Assembly (NCBI GenBank): GCA_963746275.1
Contig: CAVVAX010000033.1
Span: 1 to 64,000 of the forward strand
Length of the DNA stretch: 64,000 nt
Source: JAEULH01 sp963746275
GTDB lineage: Bacteria; Pseudomonadota; Alphaproteobacteria; Rhodospirillales; Defluviicoccaceae
Direction: 5' to 3'
Part shown: positions 1 through 8,432 of the stretch, piece by piece
How positions within the stretch are numbered: position 1 is the stretch's first letter
Layout of the letters: the number at the start of each line of letters is the position of its first letter
Position numbers and translations under genes: made by a program
Notes under the pieces: model-generated
What the model was told of the DNA's origin: nothing
The model's input: only the letters and a program-made list of their open reading frames with translations
The model's database searches: none

Positions 1-1
1 C

Positions 2-499
2 TTCCGCAACGTCGGCGAAGGCCTGGGCCTGGGCGTGTCTTCGGAGAGCGCGCTCGCGGCCGGCATCGTTATGGGGGTGATGATCATCCCCTTCGTCTCG
101 TCCTTGTCCGACGACGTCATCACCGCCGTGCCGCAGTCGATGCGGGAGGGCTCCTATGGCCTCGGCAGCACCCAGTCGGAGATGATCCGCAGGGTGATCC
201 TGCCGGCGGCGCTGCCCGGGATTGTCGGCGGCTTCCTGCTCGCCATCTCGCGGGCCATCGGCGAGACCATGATCGTGGTCATGGCCGCAGGGCTCGCCGC
301 CAATCTCACCGCCAACCCGCTGGAGGCGGTGACGACGATCACCGTCCAGATCGTCACCCTCCTGGTCGGCGATCAGGAGTTCGACAGCCCGAAGACGCTC
401 GCCGCCTTCGCCCTCGGCCTCGTGCTCTTCTGCGTCACCCTCGTGCTGAACGTCGTCGCCCTGCACATCGTGAACAAGTACCGTGAACAGTATGAGTAA
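2..499 (+). CDS. pstC: Phosphate ABC transporter permease PstC, C-terminal part
   Basis: Inner-membrane permease subunit of the high-affinity phosphate ABC transporter PstSCAB. The window opens inside the gene; the frame is open from base 2 and closes at TAA 497-499, giving about 165 residues. They hold the binding-protein-dependent transport signature region (the AAxALPGIxGG-type EAA loop and RAIGETM) and the last membrane spans. The 3' end overlaps pstA by 8 bases, so the two are translationally coupled at the head of a pst-pho operon. The N-terminal half and pstS lie outside the window. The family call is firm; the true length is unknown. Confidence 0.93.
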   Translation, partial: FRNVGEGLGLGVSSESALAAGIVMGVMIIPFVSSLSDDVITAVPQSMREGSYGLGSTQSEMIRRVILPAALPGIVGGFLLAISRAIGETMIVVMAAGLAANLTANPLEAVTTITVQIVTLLVGDQEFDSPKTLAAFALGLVLFCVTLVLNVVALHIVNKYREQYE

Positions 500-1817
500 C
501 GGCGCCATGACCGCGGCCGGCGAGCAGCCGGTCGAAAGAGCAACAGCGGTCCCGGAGTCCGTCGCCGCGAGCCTGAAGAAGCGCTACGCGGCCGAGCGGC
601 GGTTCCGCCTCTACGGCCTTCTGGCCATCGCCTTCGCCGGGCTGAGTCTCGCGATCCTGCTGTTCACCGTCATCACCACGGGCATCCCCGCCTTCACCCA
701 AACCATGATCCGCCTGCCGGTGACGATCTACCCGCAGCTGGTCGATCCCGATGGCACGCGCGATCCGGAAACGCTGTCGCGGGCGGACTACCAGAAGGTC
801 ATCCGTGACGCGCTCGACGACCTGTTCCCGGATGTGACCGGCCGCGGCCAGCGCCGCGAGCTGTTCGCAATGCTGAGCCCGGGAGGCGCTTACGTCCTGC
901 GCGACGAGGTGATGGCGAACCCCGGGCTGATCGGCGCCCGCATCGAGATGCTGGTGCCGCTGTCCGACGACTTCGACCAGTTCGCCAAGGGCGCCATCGA
1001 CGCCACGACGGCGACCGAGCAGACCCGCGTTTCGGAGGATCAGGCTCGCTGGTTCGAGCGCCTCCAGCAGCGGGGCATGATCGAGCGCGTCTTTAACACC
1101 ACGCTATTCACCCGCGCGGATTCCCGCTCGCCGGAACTCGCCGGCGTCTGGGGGGCGCTGGTTGGCTCGTTCTGGACCATGCTGGTGACGCTGGTCCTGT
1201 CGTTTCCACTCGCCGTCGGCGCCGCCATCTACCTCGAGGAGTTCGCGCCGAAGAACCGCTGGACGCAGCTGATTGAAGTCAACATCAACAACTTAGCGGC
1301 GGTGCCGTCCATCGTCTTCGGCCTGCTCGGCCTGGCGGTGTTCTTGAACTTCTTCGGCTTCCCGCGTTCCGCCCCGCTGGTTGGCGGCATGGTGCTGGCG
1401 CTGATCACCCTGCCCACCATCATCATTGCCAGCCGGGCGGCGCTGAAGGCGGTGCCGCCGTCGATCCGGGAGGCGGCGATGGGCGTCGGCGCCTCACGAC
1501 TGCAGACCGTCTTCCACCACGTGGTGCCGCTGGCTTTGCCGGGGATGCTGACCGGCACCATCATCGGCATGGCCCAGGCGCTGGGCGAGACCGCGCCGCT
1601 GCTCATGATCGGCATGGTCGCCTTCATTGTCGACATTCCCGCCGGGCCACTTAGCCCGGCGACGGTGATGCCGGTGCAAATCTTCCTCTGGTCGGACGCG
1701 CCCGAGCGCGCCTTCGTCGAGCGGGCGTCGGCGGCGATCATGGTCCTGCTCGCTTTCCTGGTGCTGATGAACGTTCTGGCGGTTGTCCTGCGCCGGCAAT
1801 TCGAGAGAAAGTGGTAG
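492..1817 (+). CDS. pstA: Phosphate ABC transporter permease PstA
   Basis: Second permease subunit of the Pst phosphate importer. Of 441 residues, roughly the first 200 form one membrane span (near residue 45-65) plus a long hydrophilic insertion typical of alphaproteobacterial PstA (the DUF3333-type extension). The C-terminal ~240 residues are the standard permease with the EAA loop (GASRLQTVFHHVVPLALPG) and QALGETAPLLMIG. ATG 492 overlaps the pstC stop; an in-frame GTG at 483 is a possible alternative. Its stop overlaps possible upstream starts of pstB, which indicates one transcript. The family call is very secure. Confidence 0.95.
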   Translation: MSNGAMTAAGEQPVERATAVPESVAASLKKRYAAERRFRLYGLLAIAFAGLSLAILLFTVITTGIPAFTQTMIRLPVTIYPQLVDPDGTRDPETLSRADYQKVIRDALDDLFPDVTGRGQRRELFAMLSPGGAYVLRDEVMANPGLIGARIEMLVPLSDDFDQFAKGAIDATTATEQTRVSEDQARWFERLQQRGMIERVFNTTLFTRADSRSPELAGVWGALVGSFWTMLVTLVLSFPLAVGAAIYLEEFAPKNRWTQLIEVNINNLAAVPSIVFGLLGLAVFLNFFGFPRSAPLVGGMVLALITLPTIIIASRAALKAVPPSIREAAMGVGASRLQTVFHHVVPLALPGMLTGTIIGMAQALGETAPLLMIGMVAFIVDIPAGPLSPATVMPVQIFLWSDAPERAFVERASAAIMVLLAFLVLMNVLAVVLRRQFERKW

Positions 1818-1837
1818 GGTTGGAGACAGCAGAAGTG

Positions 1838-2659
1838 ATGACGATGATCCACCCGCAGCCTCCGCAGACGGCGGCGCCGGCGAGTGTGCCGATGCCGGAC
1901 CAGGCCGTGACGTTCGCCACGCGAAACGTGACGGTCCATTACGGGGCGAAGAAGGCCCTCAACAACGTCAGCCTCGACATCAACCGCAACGACGTGACCG
2001 CACTCATCGGGCCGTCGGGATGCGGCAAATCCACCTACCTGCGCTGCCTCAACCGGATGAACGACATCATCCCCGGTTGCCGGGTCAGCGGCCAGATCCT
2101 CCTCGACGGCGAGGACATCTACGCCAGGGAGATGGACGTCGTGCACCTGCGCGCGCGGGTCGGCATGGTCTTCCAGAAGCCCAACCCCTTTCCCAAGTCG
2201 ATCTTCGAGAACGTCGCCTATGGGCCGCGGATCCACGGCATCGCCAGGGACAAGACCCAGCTCGAGGAGATCGTGGTGACCAGCCTGGAGCGCGCCGGGC
2301 TCCTCGGCGAGGTGAGGGACCGCATGCACGAGCCGGGAACCGGGCTTTCCGGCGGCCAGCAGCAGCGCCTGTGCATTGCTCGAGCCATCGCCGTGCAGCC
2401 GGAGGTGATCTTGATGGACGAGCCGTGCTCGGCGCTCGACCCTATTGCCACGGCGAAGATCGAGGAGCTGATGGACGAGCTGCGCAGCAACTACAGCATC
2501 GTCATCGTCACCCACTCGATGCAGCAGGCAGCGCGCGTGTCGCAGCGCACCAGTTTCTTCCACCTCGGGGTCATCGTCGAGACCGGCGAGACGGAGCAGA
2601 TTTTCACCAACCCGGTCGATCGGCGAACCCAGGACTACATCACCGGCCGGTTCGGCTGA
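1838..2659 (+). CDS. pstB: Phosphate ABC transporter ATP-binding protein PstB
   Basis: Cytoplasmic ATPase that powers phosphate import through PstCA. It has Walker A GPSGCGKST, Q-loop FQKPNPFPKS, signature LSGGQQQR, Walker B VILMDEP and the switch histidine in VTHSM, all at the usual PstB spacing. ATG 1838 gives 273 residues; GTG 1811, GTG 1835 and ATG 1844 are in-frame alternatives, and GGAG at 1822-1825 favours 1835-1844. It sits between pstA and phoU, where it also takes part in PhoU-dependent signalling of phosphate status in the known systems. Confidence 0.95.
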   Translation: MTMIHPQPPQTAAPASVPMPDQAVTFATRNVTVHYGAKKALNNVSLDINRNDVTALIGPSGCGKSTYLRCLNRMNDIIPGCRVSGQILLDGEDIYAREMDVVHLRARVGMVFQKPNPFPKSIFENVAYGPRIHGIARDKTQLEEIVVTSLERAGLLGEVRDRMHEPGTGLSGGQQQRLCIARAIAVQPEVILMDEPCSALDPIATAKIEELMDELRSNYSIVIVTHSMQQAARVSQRTSFFHLGVIVETGETEQIFTNPVDRRTQDYITGRFG

Positions 2660-2685
2660 TCCGGCGGTCGAGAGGAGCGGCGACC

Positions 2686-3402
2686 ATGGGCTCGGAACAC
2701 ACCGTCAAGGCGTTCGACGAGCAGCTCAAGAGGCTCGACCACCTCATCGCCGAGATGGGCGGCCTGGCCGAGACCCAACTGGCCAACGCCATTGAAGCGC
2801 TGATGAAGCGCGACAGCGAGAAGGCGGCCAGGGTCGTCGGCATCGACATGCGCCTGGACGAGCTCGAGCTCGAGGTCGATCACCACACGGTCATGCTGCT
2901 GGCGTTGCGCCAGCCCATGGCCAGCGACCTGCGCCAGATCATCGCAGCGCTTAAGACCGCTAACATCCTCGAGCGCATTGGCGACTACGCCAAGAACGTC
3001 GCCAAGCGAACGGGAACCTTGGCGGAGATGCCGCCGGTGCCGCCGTCGATGACTATCGGCAGGCTGGGCAGGCTGGCGCAGGAGATGGTCAAGGACGTGC
3101 TCGACGCCTACCTCGCTCGCGACGTCGACAAGGCGAACATGGTCCGCGAGCGCGACAAGGAGCTCGACGCCCTCTACACCAGCCTGTTCCGTGAGCTCCT
3201 GACCTACATGATGGAGGACGCGCGCAACATCACCGCCTGCACCCACCTCCTCTTCGTCGCCAAGAACCTGGAGCGGGTCGGCGACCACGCCACCAACATC
3301 GCCGAGATCACCCACTTCCTGGTCAAGGGGACGGTGCCGCTGACGCAACGGCCGCAGGACGACGAGACTTATTTGGCGGTTGCCGAGCCTCATGAACGCT
3401 GA
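2686..3402 (+). CDS. phoU: Phosphate transport system regulator PhoU
   Basis: Cytoplasmic negative regulator that links Pst transporter state to the Pho two-component system. The 238-residue product is all helical in composition and has the two PhoU repeats; each contains the E/DxxxD-type metal cluster motif (near MRLDELELEVD, and in the second half ERVGDHATNIAE). ATG 2686 follows a good GAGAGGAG Shine-Dalgarno at 2670-2677. The gene lies 26 bases after pstB and its stop overlaps upstream alternative starts of phoB, so it belongs to the same operon. Confidence 0.95.
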   Translation: MGSEHTVKAFDEQLKRLDHLIAEMGGLAETQLANAIEALMKRDSEKAARVVGIDMRLDELELEVDHHTVMLLALRQPMASDLRQIIAALKTANILERIGDYAKNVAKRTGTLAEMPPVPPSMTIGRLGRLAQEMVKDVLDAYLARDVDKANMVRERDKELDALYTSLFRELLTYMMEDARNITACTHLLFVAKNLERVGDHATNIAEITHFLVKGTVPLTQRPQDDETYLAVAEPHER

Positions 3403-3412
3403 GGGTCCGACG

Positions 3413-4135
3413 ATGAACATGATCCCGCCCGCGGGCGCAGCGATGAAGCCAAAGGTGCTCATCGTCGAGGACGAGGACGCCCAGGCCGAGGTGCTGCGCT
3501 ACAACTTCGAGCGCGAGGGCTTCGACGTGGTCCTTGCCACCGATGGCGACGACGGCCTGTTCGCGGTCGAGGAGCACCAGCCCGATCTGGTCATCCTCGA
3601 CTGGATGCTGCCTGGCACGTCGGGCATCTCGCTCTGCCAGCGCCTGCGCGGCCGGGCCGAGACCCGCGCGTTGCCGATCATCATGCTGACCGCGCGCAGC
3701 GAGGAATCCGACCGCATCCGCGGCTTCGACAGCGGCGCCGACGATTACGTGGTCAAGCCGTTCTTGCCGAGCGAGCTGGTGGCCCGTGTCCGGGCCGTGC
3801 TCCGCCGCTCGCGGCCGGCGCTGACCGAGGAGGTGATGTCCTGCCAGGACATCACCATGGACTTAGCCACGCATCGGGTCACCCGCGGCGGCCGCTCGAT
3901 CCACCTCGGCCCGACTGAGTTCCGCCTGCTCAGGCTGTTCATGGAGAAGCCGGAGCGGGTGTTCTCCCGCGAGCAGCTTCTAGATAGGGTTTGGGGCCGC
4001 GACATCCACGTCGAGCTGCGGACGGTCGACGTCCACATCCGCCGGCTGCGCAAGGCGCTTGGCGAGCATGGCGACGAGGACGTCATCCGCACCGTCCGCG
4101 GCGCCGGCTACGCGCTGAGCGCACGGAGCAACTGA
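3413..4135 (+). CDS. phoB: Phosphate regulon response regulator PhoB
   Basis: OmpR/PhoB-type DNA-binding response regulator of phosphate starvation genes. The N-terminal receiver domain shows the acidic pair in IVEDED, the phosphoacceptor Asp in LILDWMLPG, and the KPF lysine (VVKPFLPSE). The C-terminal winged helix ends with the recognition helix and wing TVDVHIRRLRKALG and RTVRGAGYAL. ATG 3413 lies 6 bases after GAGGG; ATG 3392 and TTG 3380 are in-frame alternatives. No phoR kinase follows; it must be elsewhere. The next gene is on the opposite strand. Confidence 0.93.
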   Translation: MNMIPPAGAAMKPKVLIVEDEDAQAEVLRYNFEREGFDVVLATDGDDGLFAVEEHQPDLVILDWMLPGTSGISLCQRLRGRAETRALPIIMLTARSEESDRIRGFDSGADDYVVKPFLPSELVARVRAVLRRSRPALTEEVMSCQDITMDLATHRVTRGGRSIHLGPTEFRLLRLFMEKPERVFSREQLLDRVWGRDIHVELRTVDVHIRRLRKALGEHGDEDVIRTVRGAGYALSARSN

Positions 4136-4184
4136 GCGGCTTTGGGGACGGGGTCGCCGCACGCCTGCCCGCTCCCTGCGGCGG

Positions 4185-5702
4185 CTACTGCGCCGCGTCT
4201 GCCCGCGTGGCGTTGGCGAAGAAGCGCTCAGCCGCCGGGTGCCAGGGAATGCCGACGCCGGTCGTGGCGCTTCCCCGGCTGATCTGCGAGCCCGCCGGGC
4301 TGCCGGCGGCGAAGAAGTCGATGCCGTCGAAGACCTGGCGCAGCAGGGCCTCGGCGTCGGCGTCGGGAAGATCCGTGCGAGCGACGAGCAGGGCCGCGGC
4401 GGCGACCGTGCGCACCGGCTCATCCTGTCCCGCATACGTTCCGGGCGCCATGGTCGCCGCGACGTAGCCGGCACCCCCGCCGGCGAGCTCCGCCTGCTCC
4501 GCCTCGCCGAGCGACAGGAACCTGACGCCGCTTCCCTCGGCAAGCGCCTGCACGCTGCGGGCCGGGGCGCTAACGGTCGCGATCACCGCATCCAGCTCGC
4601 CCCGGTCCAGCGCGGCCAGGCCGCCGCCAAGGCCTCGCTCGCTCGCCTCGGCCAGGTCGGCCGGCGACAGGTTCGCCGCCGCCAGCAGCGCCTCGGCATC
4701 GACCCGGGTGCCGGAGTTGGGCTGGCCGACGTCGACGCGCTTGCCCTTGAGGTCGGCAAGGCTGGTCACCTCGGCGCGGGGGGCCAGGATTACGTGTACC
4801 TGCTCGGGGAACAGCGAAGCCAGCGCCCGCAGGTCGGGCGCCGCGGCGTCTCCCGTGTAAGGACGGCGGCCCTGGACCGCGCGCATGGCGATGTTGTTTT
4901 GCGCCAGCGCGACGTCCGCCCTGCGGGCGGCGAGCAGGCTCAGGTTTTCGACGCTGCCGTCAGTGACCACCGCCCGTCCTGCCATGTTGGCTTCGCGCAG
5001 GGCGCCAGCGATCACGCTCGCGACCTGGTGGTACTCGCCCGCCTCTGGGCCGCCCAGGATCACGAACGAGCCCTCGAGCCGATCCAGACGCAGGCGGATG
5101 CGGAAGTAGGCCCGCTCCAGCTCCTCGGTGATGATGCTGCGCTGGTCCGCGGCGGGACCCGCCTGCTCGAACAGCCTGCGGATGGTCTCGACGATCTGGC
5201 GGGCCTGTGCCGGCGGCCCGGTGTTGTCCTCGGGTGGCGGCGCGGCGACCGGCACGTGCGCCGTCCGCGTCGGCCGCCACTCGCCGTTGTCGTCGACGTA
5301 GGTGACAGTGCCATGGACGTACAGTCGGTCACCCTCCTTGTTGCCGCCCTGCTTCAGCCCGGAGATCCCCTTCTCGGTAGCGCCGAGCAGGCTCGCGACC
5401 GCGCCGAGGTTCAGGCCCTGCCAGGACGACAGGTCGATGTCGCGCTCCACCGCCAGCGTCGCGTTGTAGTAGACGATGCGGCGCTCGCCGCCGGCGTCGC
5501 TGCCGGCGGCCGGGCTGCTGCCGATCCGGCGCAGGCTATCGAGGCGAACCGACCCTTGCGGGAACGCCTGGGTGATCCTGTCTTCGACGACCTTCTCCAC
5601 CTCGTTCTGGCCGGGACCGCCCTCGCAGGCGGCGAGCAACGCGCACAGCGCCAGAACAAGGAGAACCAGGAGCGGGCGAAGGGGCACGGGGTGGATGAGC
5701 AT
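4185..5702 (-). CDS. TAXI-family solute-binding lipoprotein
   Basis: A 505-residue lipoprotein with a hydrophobic N-terminus and lipobox LLAAC (Cys26). Residues about 30-170 form a non-standard extension; the rest resembles TAXI (TRAP-associated extracytoplasmic immunogenic) binding proteins. The stretches GPEAGEYHQVASVIAG, DVALAQNNIAMRAVQG and KRVDVGQPNSGTRVDAE are in the usual TAXI order. Typical TAXI proteins are about 320 residues and pair with a fused TRAP permease. No TRAP permease is present here. The gene instead follows the gltS stop by only 9 bases on the same strand, so it is probably co-transcribed with the symporter. The substrate is not visible; a glutamate-type ligand is inferred from context only. 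Confidence 0.82.
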   Translation of the reverse strand: MLIHPVPLRPLLVLLVLALCALLAACEGGPGQNEVEKVVEDRITQAFPQGSVRLDSLRRIGSSPAAGSDAGGERRIVYYNATLAVERDIDLSSWQGLNLGAVASLLGATEKGISGLKQGGNKEGDRLYVHGTVTYVDDNGEWRPTRTAHVPVAAPPPEDNTGPPAQARQIVETIRRLFEQAGPAADQRSIITEELERAYFRIRLRLDRLEGSFVILGGPEAGEYHQVASVIAGALREANMAGRAVVTDGSVENLSLLAARRADVALAQNNIAMRAVQGRRPYTGDAAAPDLRALASLFPEQVHVILAPRAEVTSLADLKGKRVDVGQPNSGTRVDAEALLAAANLSPADLAEASERGLGGGLAALDRGELDAVIATVSAPARSVQALAEGSGVRFLSLGEAEQAELAGGGAGYVAATMAPGTYAGQDEPVRTVAAAALLVARTDLPDADAEALLRQVFDGIDFFAAGSPAGSQISRGSATTGVGIPWHPAAERFFANATRADAAQ

Positions 5703-5711
5703 GGTCGTCTT

Positions 5712-6920
5712 TCAGAAGCCGAACCACGGGAGCGTGAGGAAGCCCTGGAGGAGCAGCGCGTTGGTGATGTCGATCAGAAACGCGCCCGTTACTGGCACCA
5801 GCAGGAACGCGAGCGGCGAGTGGCCATAGCGGCTGGTAATCGCCTGCATGCTGGCGATGGCGGTCGAGGTTGCGCCCAGGCCAAAGCCGATATGCCCGGC
5901 GGCCAGCACTGCGGAGTCGTAGCTGCGGCCCATGACGACGAAGGTGACGAGGGCGGCGTAGAGCACGATCGCGACGAGCTGGACGGCGAGGATCACCAGC
6001 ATCGGTCCGGCCAGGCTGACCAACTCCCACAGCCTGAGCGCCATCAGCGCCATGGCCAGGAACAGCGACAGGCTGACGGTGCCGAGCAGCTCCAGCGTGT
6101 TCGCATCAATGGTGTAGACCCGGGTGAAGCTGAAGACGTTGCGGATGACGATGCCGACCAGCAGGCACCAGACGAATGACGGCAGGGTGATGCCGGGTAT
6201 CTTCACGTACCGGGCCAGCAGCCCGCCAATGGCGACGCAGGCCATGATCAGCAACAGCGTCTCGATGAACGACTCCGGGCTCAGGCGCCGCCGCTCATCG
6301 GCATCAAGCTCACCCGGCACCGCCATCTCCTCGGTGTCTGGCGTCCCCTTTAGCCGATTGCGCGTGATCAGGAAGTGGGCGACCGGGCCGGCGAGGATGC
6401 CGCCGGCGACCAGGCCGAAGGTAGCAGCGGCCATCGCCACTTCCATCGCGCCCTGCAGGTTGTTCACCTCGCCGAACAGCTTGCCGTAGGCGACCCCGGT
6501 GCCGTGGCCGCCCGACAACGTGGTCGAGCCGGTGAGCAGGCCGATCAACGGGTTGAGGTCGAGAGCCAAGGCCATCGCGACGCCGACGCCGTTCTGGATG
6601 ATGAGAAAGAGGGAGACGATGACGGCGAAGACGACGAGCTTTCGCCCGCCGACGGCCAGCATGCGGACGTCGGCGCTGAGCCCGATGGTCGAGAAGAACG
6701 CCAACTGAAACGGCATCTGCAAAGCCATGTCGAAGGTGATGCGGGCGTCGAACACCGTCCGCGCCACCGTCAACAGCGCGGCGATGATCAGCCCGCCAAC
6801 GACCGGCTCGGGAATGCTGTAGGTGCGAAGGAAGGCGATGTGGGAAATGAGGAGCCGGCCGAGGAGCAGGACAAGGATGGCAATGACCAGCGTCAAGGCC
6901 ACATCGACGTCAATTTGCAT
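5712..6920 (-). CDS. gltS: Sodium/glutamate symporter GltS
   Basis: Inner-membrane Na+-coupled glutamate carrier of the ESS/GltS family. The 402-residue product has about ten hydrophobic spans in two inverted halves. Family signatures are visible: PEPVVGGL in the first half, TLSGGHGTGVAYG in the first reentrant loop, and HIGFGLGATSTAIA in the second. ATG 6920 starts MQIDVDVALTL. It is the first gene of a probable two-gene operon with the TAXI lipoprotein. A paralogue lies at 13.3-14.5 kb and the last codons of a third occur before sbtA. Confidence 0.93.
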   Translation of the reverse strand: MQIDVDVALTLVIAILVLLLGRLLISHIAFLRTYSIPEPVVGGLIIAALLTVARTVFDARITFDMALQMPFQLAFFSTIGLSADVRMLAVGGRKLVVFAVIVSLFLIIQNGVGVAMALALDLNPLIGLLTGSTTLSGGHGTGVAYGKLFGEVNNLQGAMEVAMAAATFGLVAGGILAGPVAHFLITRNRLKGTPDTEEMAVPGELDADERRRLSPESFIETLLLIMACVAIGGLLARYVKIPGITLPSFVWCLLVGIVIRNVFSFTRVYTIDANTLELLGTVSLSLFLAMALMALRLWELVSLAGPMLVILAVQLVAIVLYAALVTFVVMGRSYDSAVLAAGHIGFGLGATSTAIASMQAITSRYGHSPLAFLLVPVTGAFLIDITNALLLQGFLTLPWFGF

Positions 6921-7087
6921 GCGGCTCTCCGACCGGCAGTTCTTTTACGTGCCCGACGAGCAGGACGACATTACGCGGTTTGACACTGGGCGCGAAAGCT
7001 GTTGTCGATTGGCGCCGTGTCCGTGCCGAGCAATCTGCGCCCCACGGCTGCTGCTTCTCCTTAACCTAAGGCGGGTCTTGATCCGGG

Positions 7088-7609
7088 ATGTTACAGCAGG
7101 ATCGGCGGGTGGCCTTGAGTCGGCGGCAGTGGCTCATGTTTCCGCTTGCCGCGCTCGTTGCTTCCACGACGCCGGGCTGCGGCGCCACCGGCAGCGCCTC
7201 GGGTGAGCTGGCCGGCTTCGCCGCCGGCAGTGCCGCCGGCGCGCTGACGGCGAACCCGTTCATCGGCGTCGCCACCGGCCTGGCCGTCCGCTTTGCCACC
7301 AACGAGACCGAGGCCTACCTCGATCGCCGACGGCAGGCGGCCATCCACGCTGCCATTGCCACGGCGGCGGGTGCGGCCGCGGACGGCGAGGTGGCGCCGT
7401 GGTCGGTGGACTTCGACATCCCGCCCAGACACGCCCACGGGCAGGTGCAGACCGTACGCAGCCTTGGCGGCCAGATCGCCTGCCGCGAGGTGCTCTACAA
7501 CGTCAAGGGCGCTGCGGCCGAGGCCGCCTACTTCGTCGGCGTCGTCTGCCGCCACGAGGACGGCGCCTGGCGCTGGGCCGTCTCCCAACCGGCGGTCCAG
7601 ACATGGTAG
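7088..7609 (+). CDS. Putative lipoprotein with glycine-zipper-like segment
   Basis: A 173-residue product with a positively charged N-terminus, hydrophobic core (MFPLAALVAS) and a lipobox-like TTPGC, so it is probably an outer-membrane or periplasmic lipoprotein. After it comes a Gly/Ala-rich segment with GxxxG spacing (GELAGFAAGSAAGALTANP), like the 17-kDa surface-antigen and glycine-zipper families. The C-terminal half looks like a small globular domain with paired Cys (near IACREV and VVCRHEDG). Upstream lies a 167-bp divergent gap with gltS. No specific function is recognised. Confidence 0.6.
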   Translation: MLQQDRRVALSRRQWLMFPLAALVASTTPGCGATGSASGELAGFAAGSAAGALTANPFIGVATGLAVRFATNETEAYLDRRRQAAIHAAIATAAGAAADGEVAPWSVDFDIPPRHAHGQVQTVRSLGGQIACREVLYNVKGAAAEAAYFVGVVCRHEDGAWRWAVSQPAVQTW

Positions 7610-7741
7610 CCGTACCGCCTTGATCCTGCGCGTAAAGGCGCTGTTTGCGCTGGAGGGGCGCCTGTGTTACCGGATCAGCGAGGGGTTCGCGCAATCGCAA
7701 GCCGCGCAATCGCAAGCTGAGGGCAAGAGCGAGGAAGGACC

Positions 7742-8371
7742 ATGGCTGTCCTGGATCTGGAAGCGCTGGAGGCCGCGCCGGTTCAGCATGACCCGTGCGA
7801 CTTCATCGTCGTCCCCAACTTCGTCCGCCGGGAGATGCTCGCGGGCGTCAACGCCGACTACCCGGCGATTGGCGAGCCGGGAAACTTCCCGCCCGAGGAG
7901 CTGACGTTCGGCCCCGTCTTCGCCGAGATGCTGGACGAGCTCCGGAGCCCGACGATGAAAGACGCCATCGCCAGGAAGTTCGCGGTCACTCTCGACGGCT
8001 TCCCGCTCCAGGTGACGGTGCGCAAGTTCAGCGAAGCGGACGACGGCAACGTGCACAACGACTCGAAGCTCAAGGTCGTCACCGCGCTGATCTACTTCAA
8101 CCATGCTTGGCCGCATGAGGGCGGGCGGTTGCGGCTGGTGCGCGACCCCGACGACATCGACGATTTCGGCGCCGAGGTCGAACCCACCGGCGGGACGCTT
8201 CTGGTCTTCAAGCGCTCCGAACGGTCCTACCACGGATTCAGGCCCTTCGCCGGTGAACGCCGATCGCTGCAGATGTACTACGTGCGGCCGAAGCGGGCGG
8301 CGACGACGATGAGCAAGCGCCTCGGCTTGAAGAAGCGGCTAAAGCGGATGCTCAAGGTCCGGCCGAGGTAG
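7742..8371 (+). CDS. 2-oxoglutarate-Fe(II) oxygenase, prolyl hydroxylase-like
   Basis: A 209-residue predicted soluble dioxygenase using Fe(II) and 2-oxoglutarate. The metal triad is visible as HND (His105, Asp107) and distal His164 in RSYHGF, followed by an arginine (GERRSL) placed to bind 2-oxoglutarate. The double-stranded beta-helix strands VVTALIYFN and GGTLLVFKR lie between. The C-terminus is strongly basic (about 25 residues rich in Lys/Arg), which is unusual and might contact nucleic acid or membrane. ATG 7742 follows a GAGGAAGGACC Shine-Dalgarno. The substrate cannot be read from the sequence. Confidence 0.85.
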   Translation: MAVLDLEALEAAPVQHDPCDFIVVPNFVRREMLAGVNADYPAIGEPGNFPPEELTFGPVFAEMLDELRSPTMKDAIARKFAVTLDGFPLQVTVRKFSEADDGNVHNDSKLKVVTALIYFNHAWPHEGGRLRLVRDPDDIDDFGAEVEPTGGTLLVFKRSERSYHGFRPFAGERRSLQMYYVRPKRAATTMSKRLGLKKRLKRMLKVRPR

Positions 8372-8432
8372 TGTCGCCCATGCCGAGACAGCCCGCTGAC
8401 CCCGCTTCGGCCTCGCGGCGAGCCGCCGGCGC

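Noticed and set aside
1229..2563. Long minus-strand open frame antisense to pstA and pstB
   Set aside because: Arg/His/Asp-rich shadow of two conserved genes caused by high GC; no family features.
6980..6985. TTGACA as a promoter for the lipoprotein gene at 7088
   Set aside because: No acceptable -10 hexamer lies 16-19 bases downstream.
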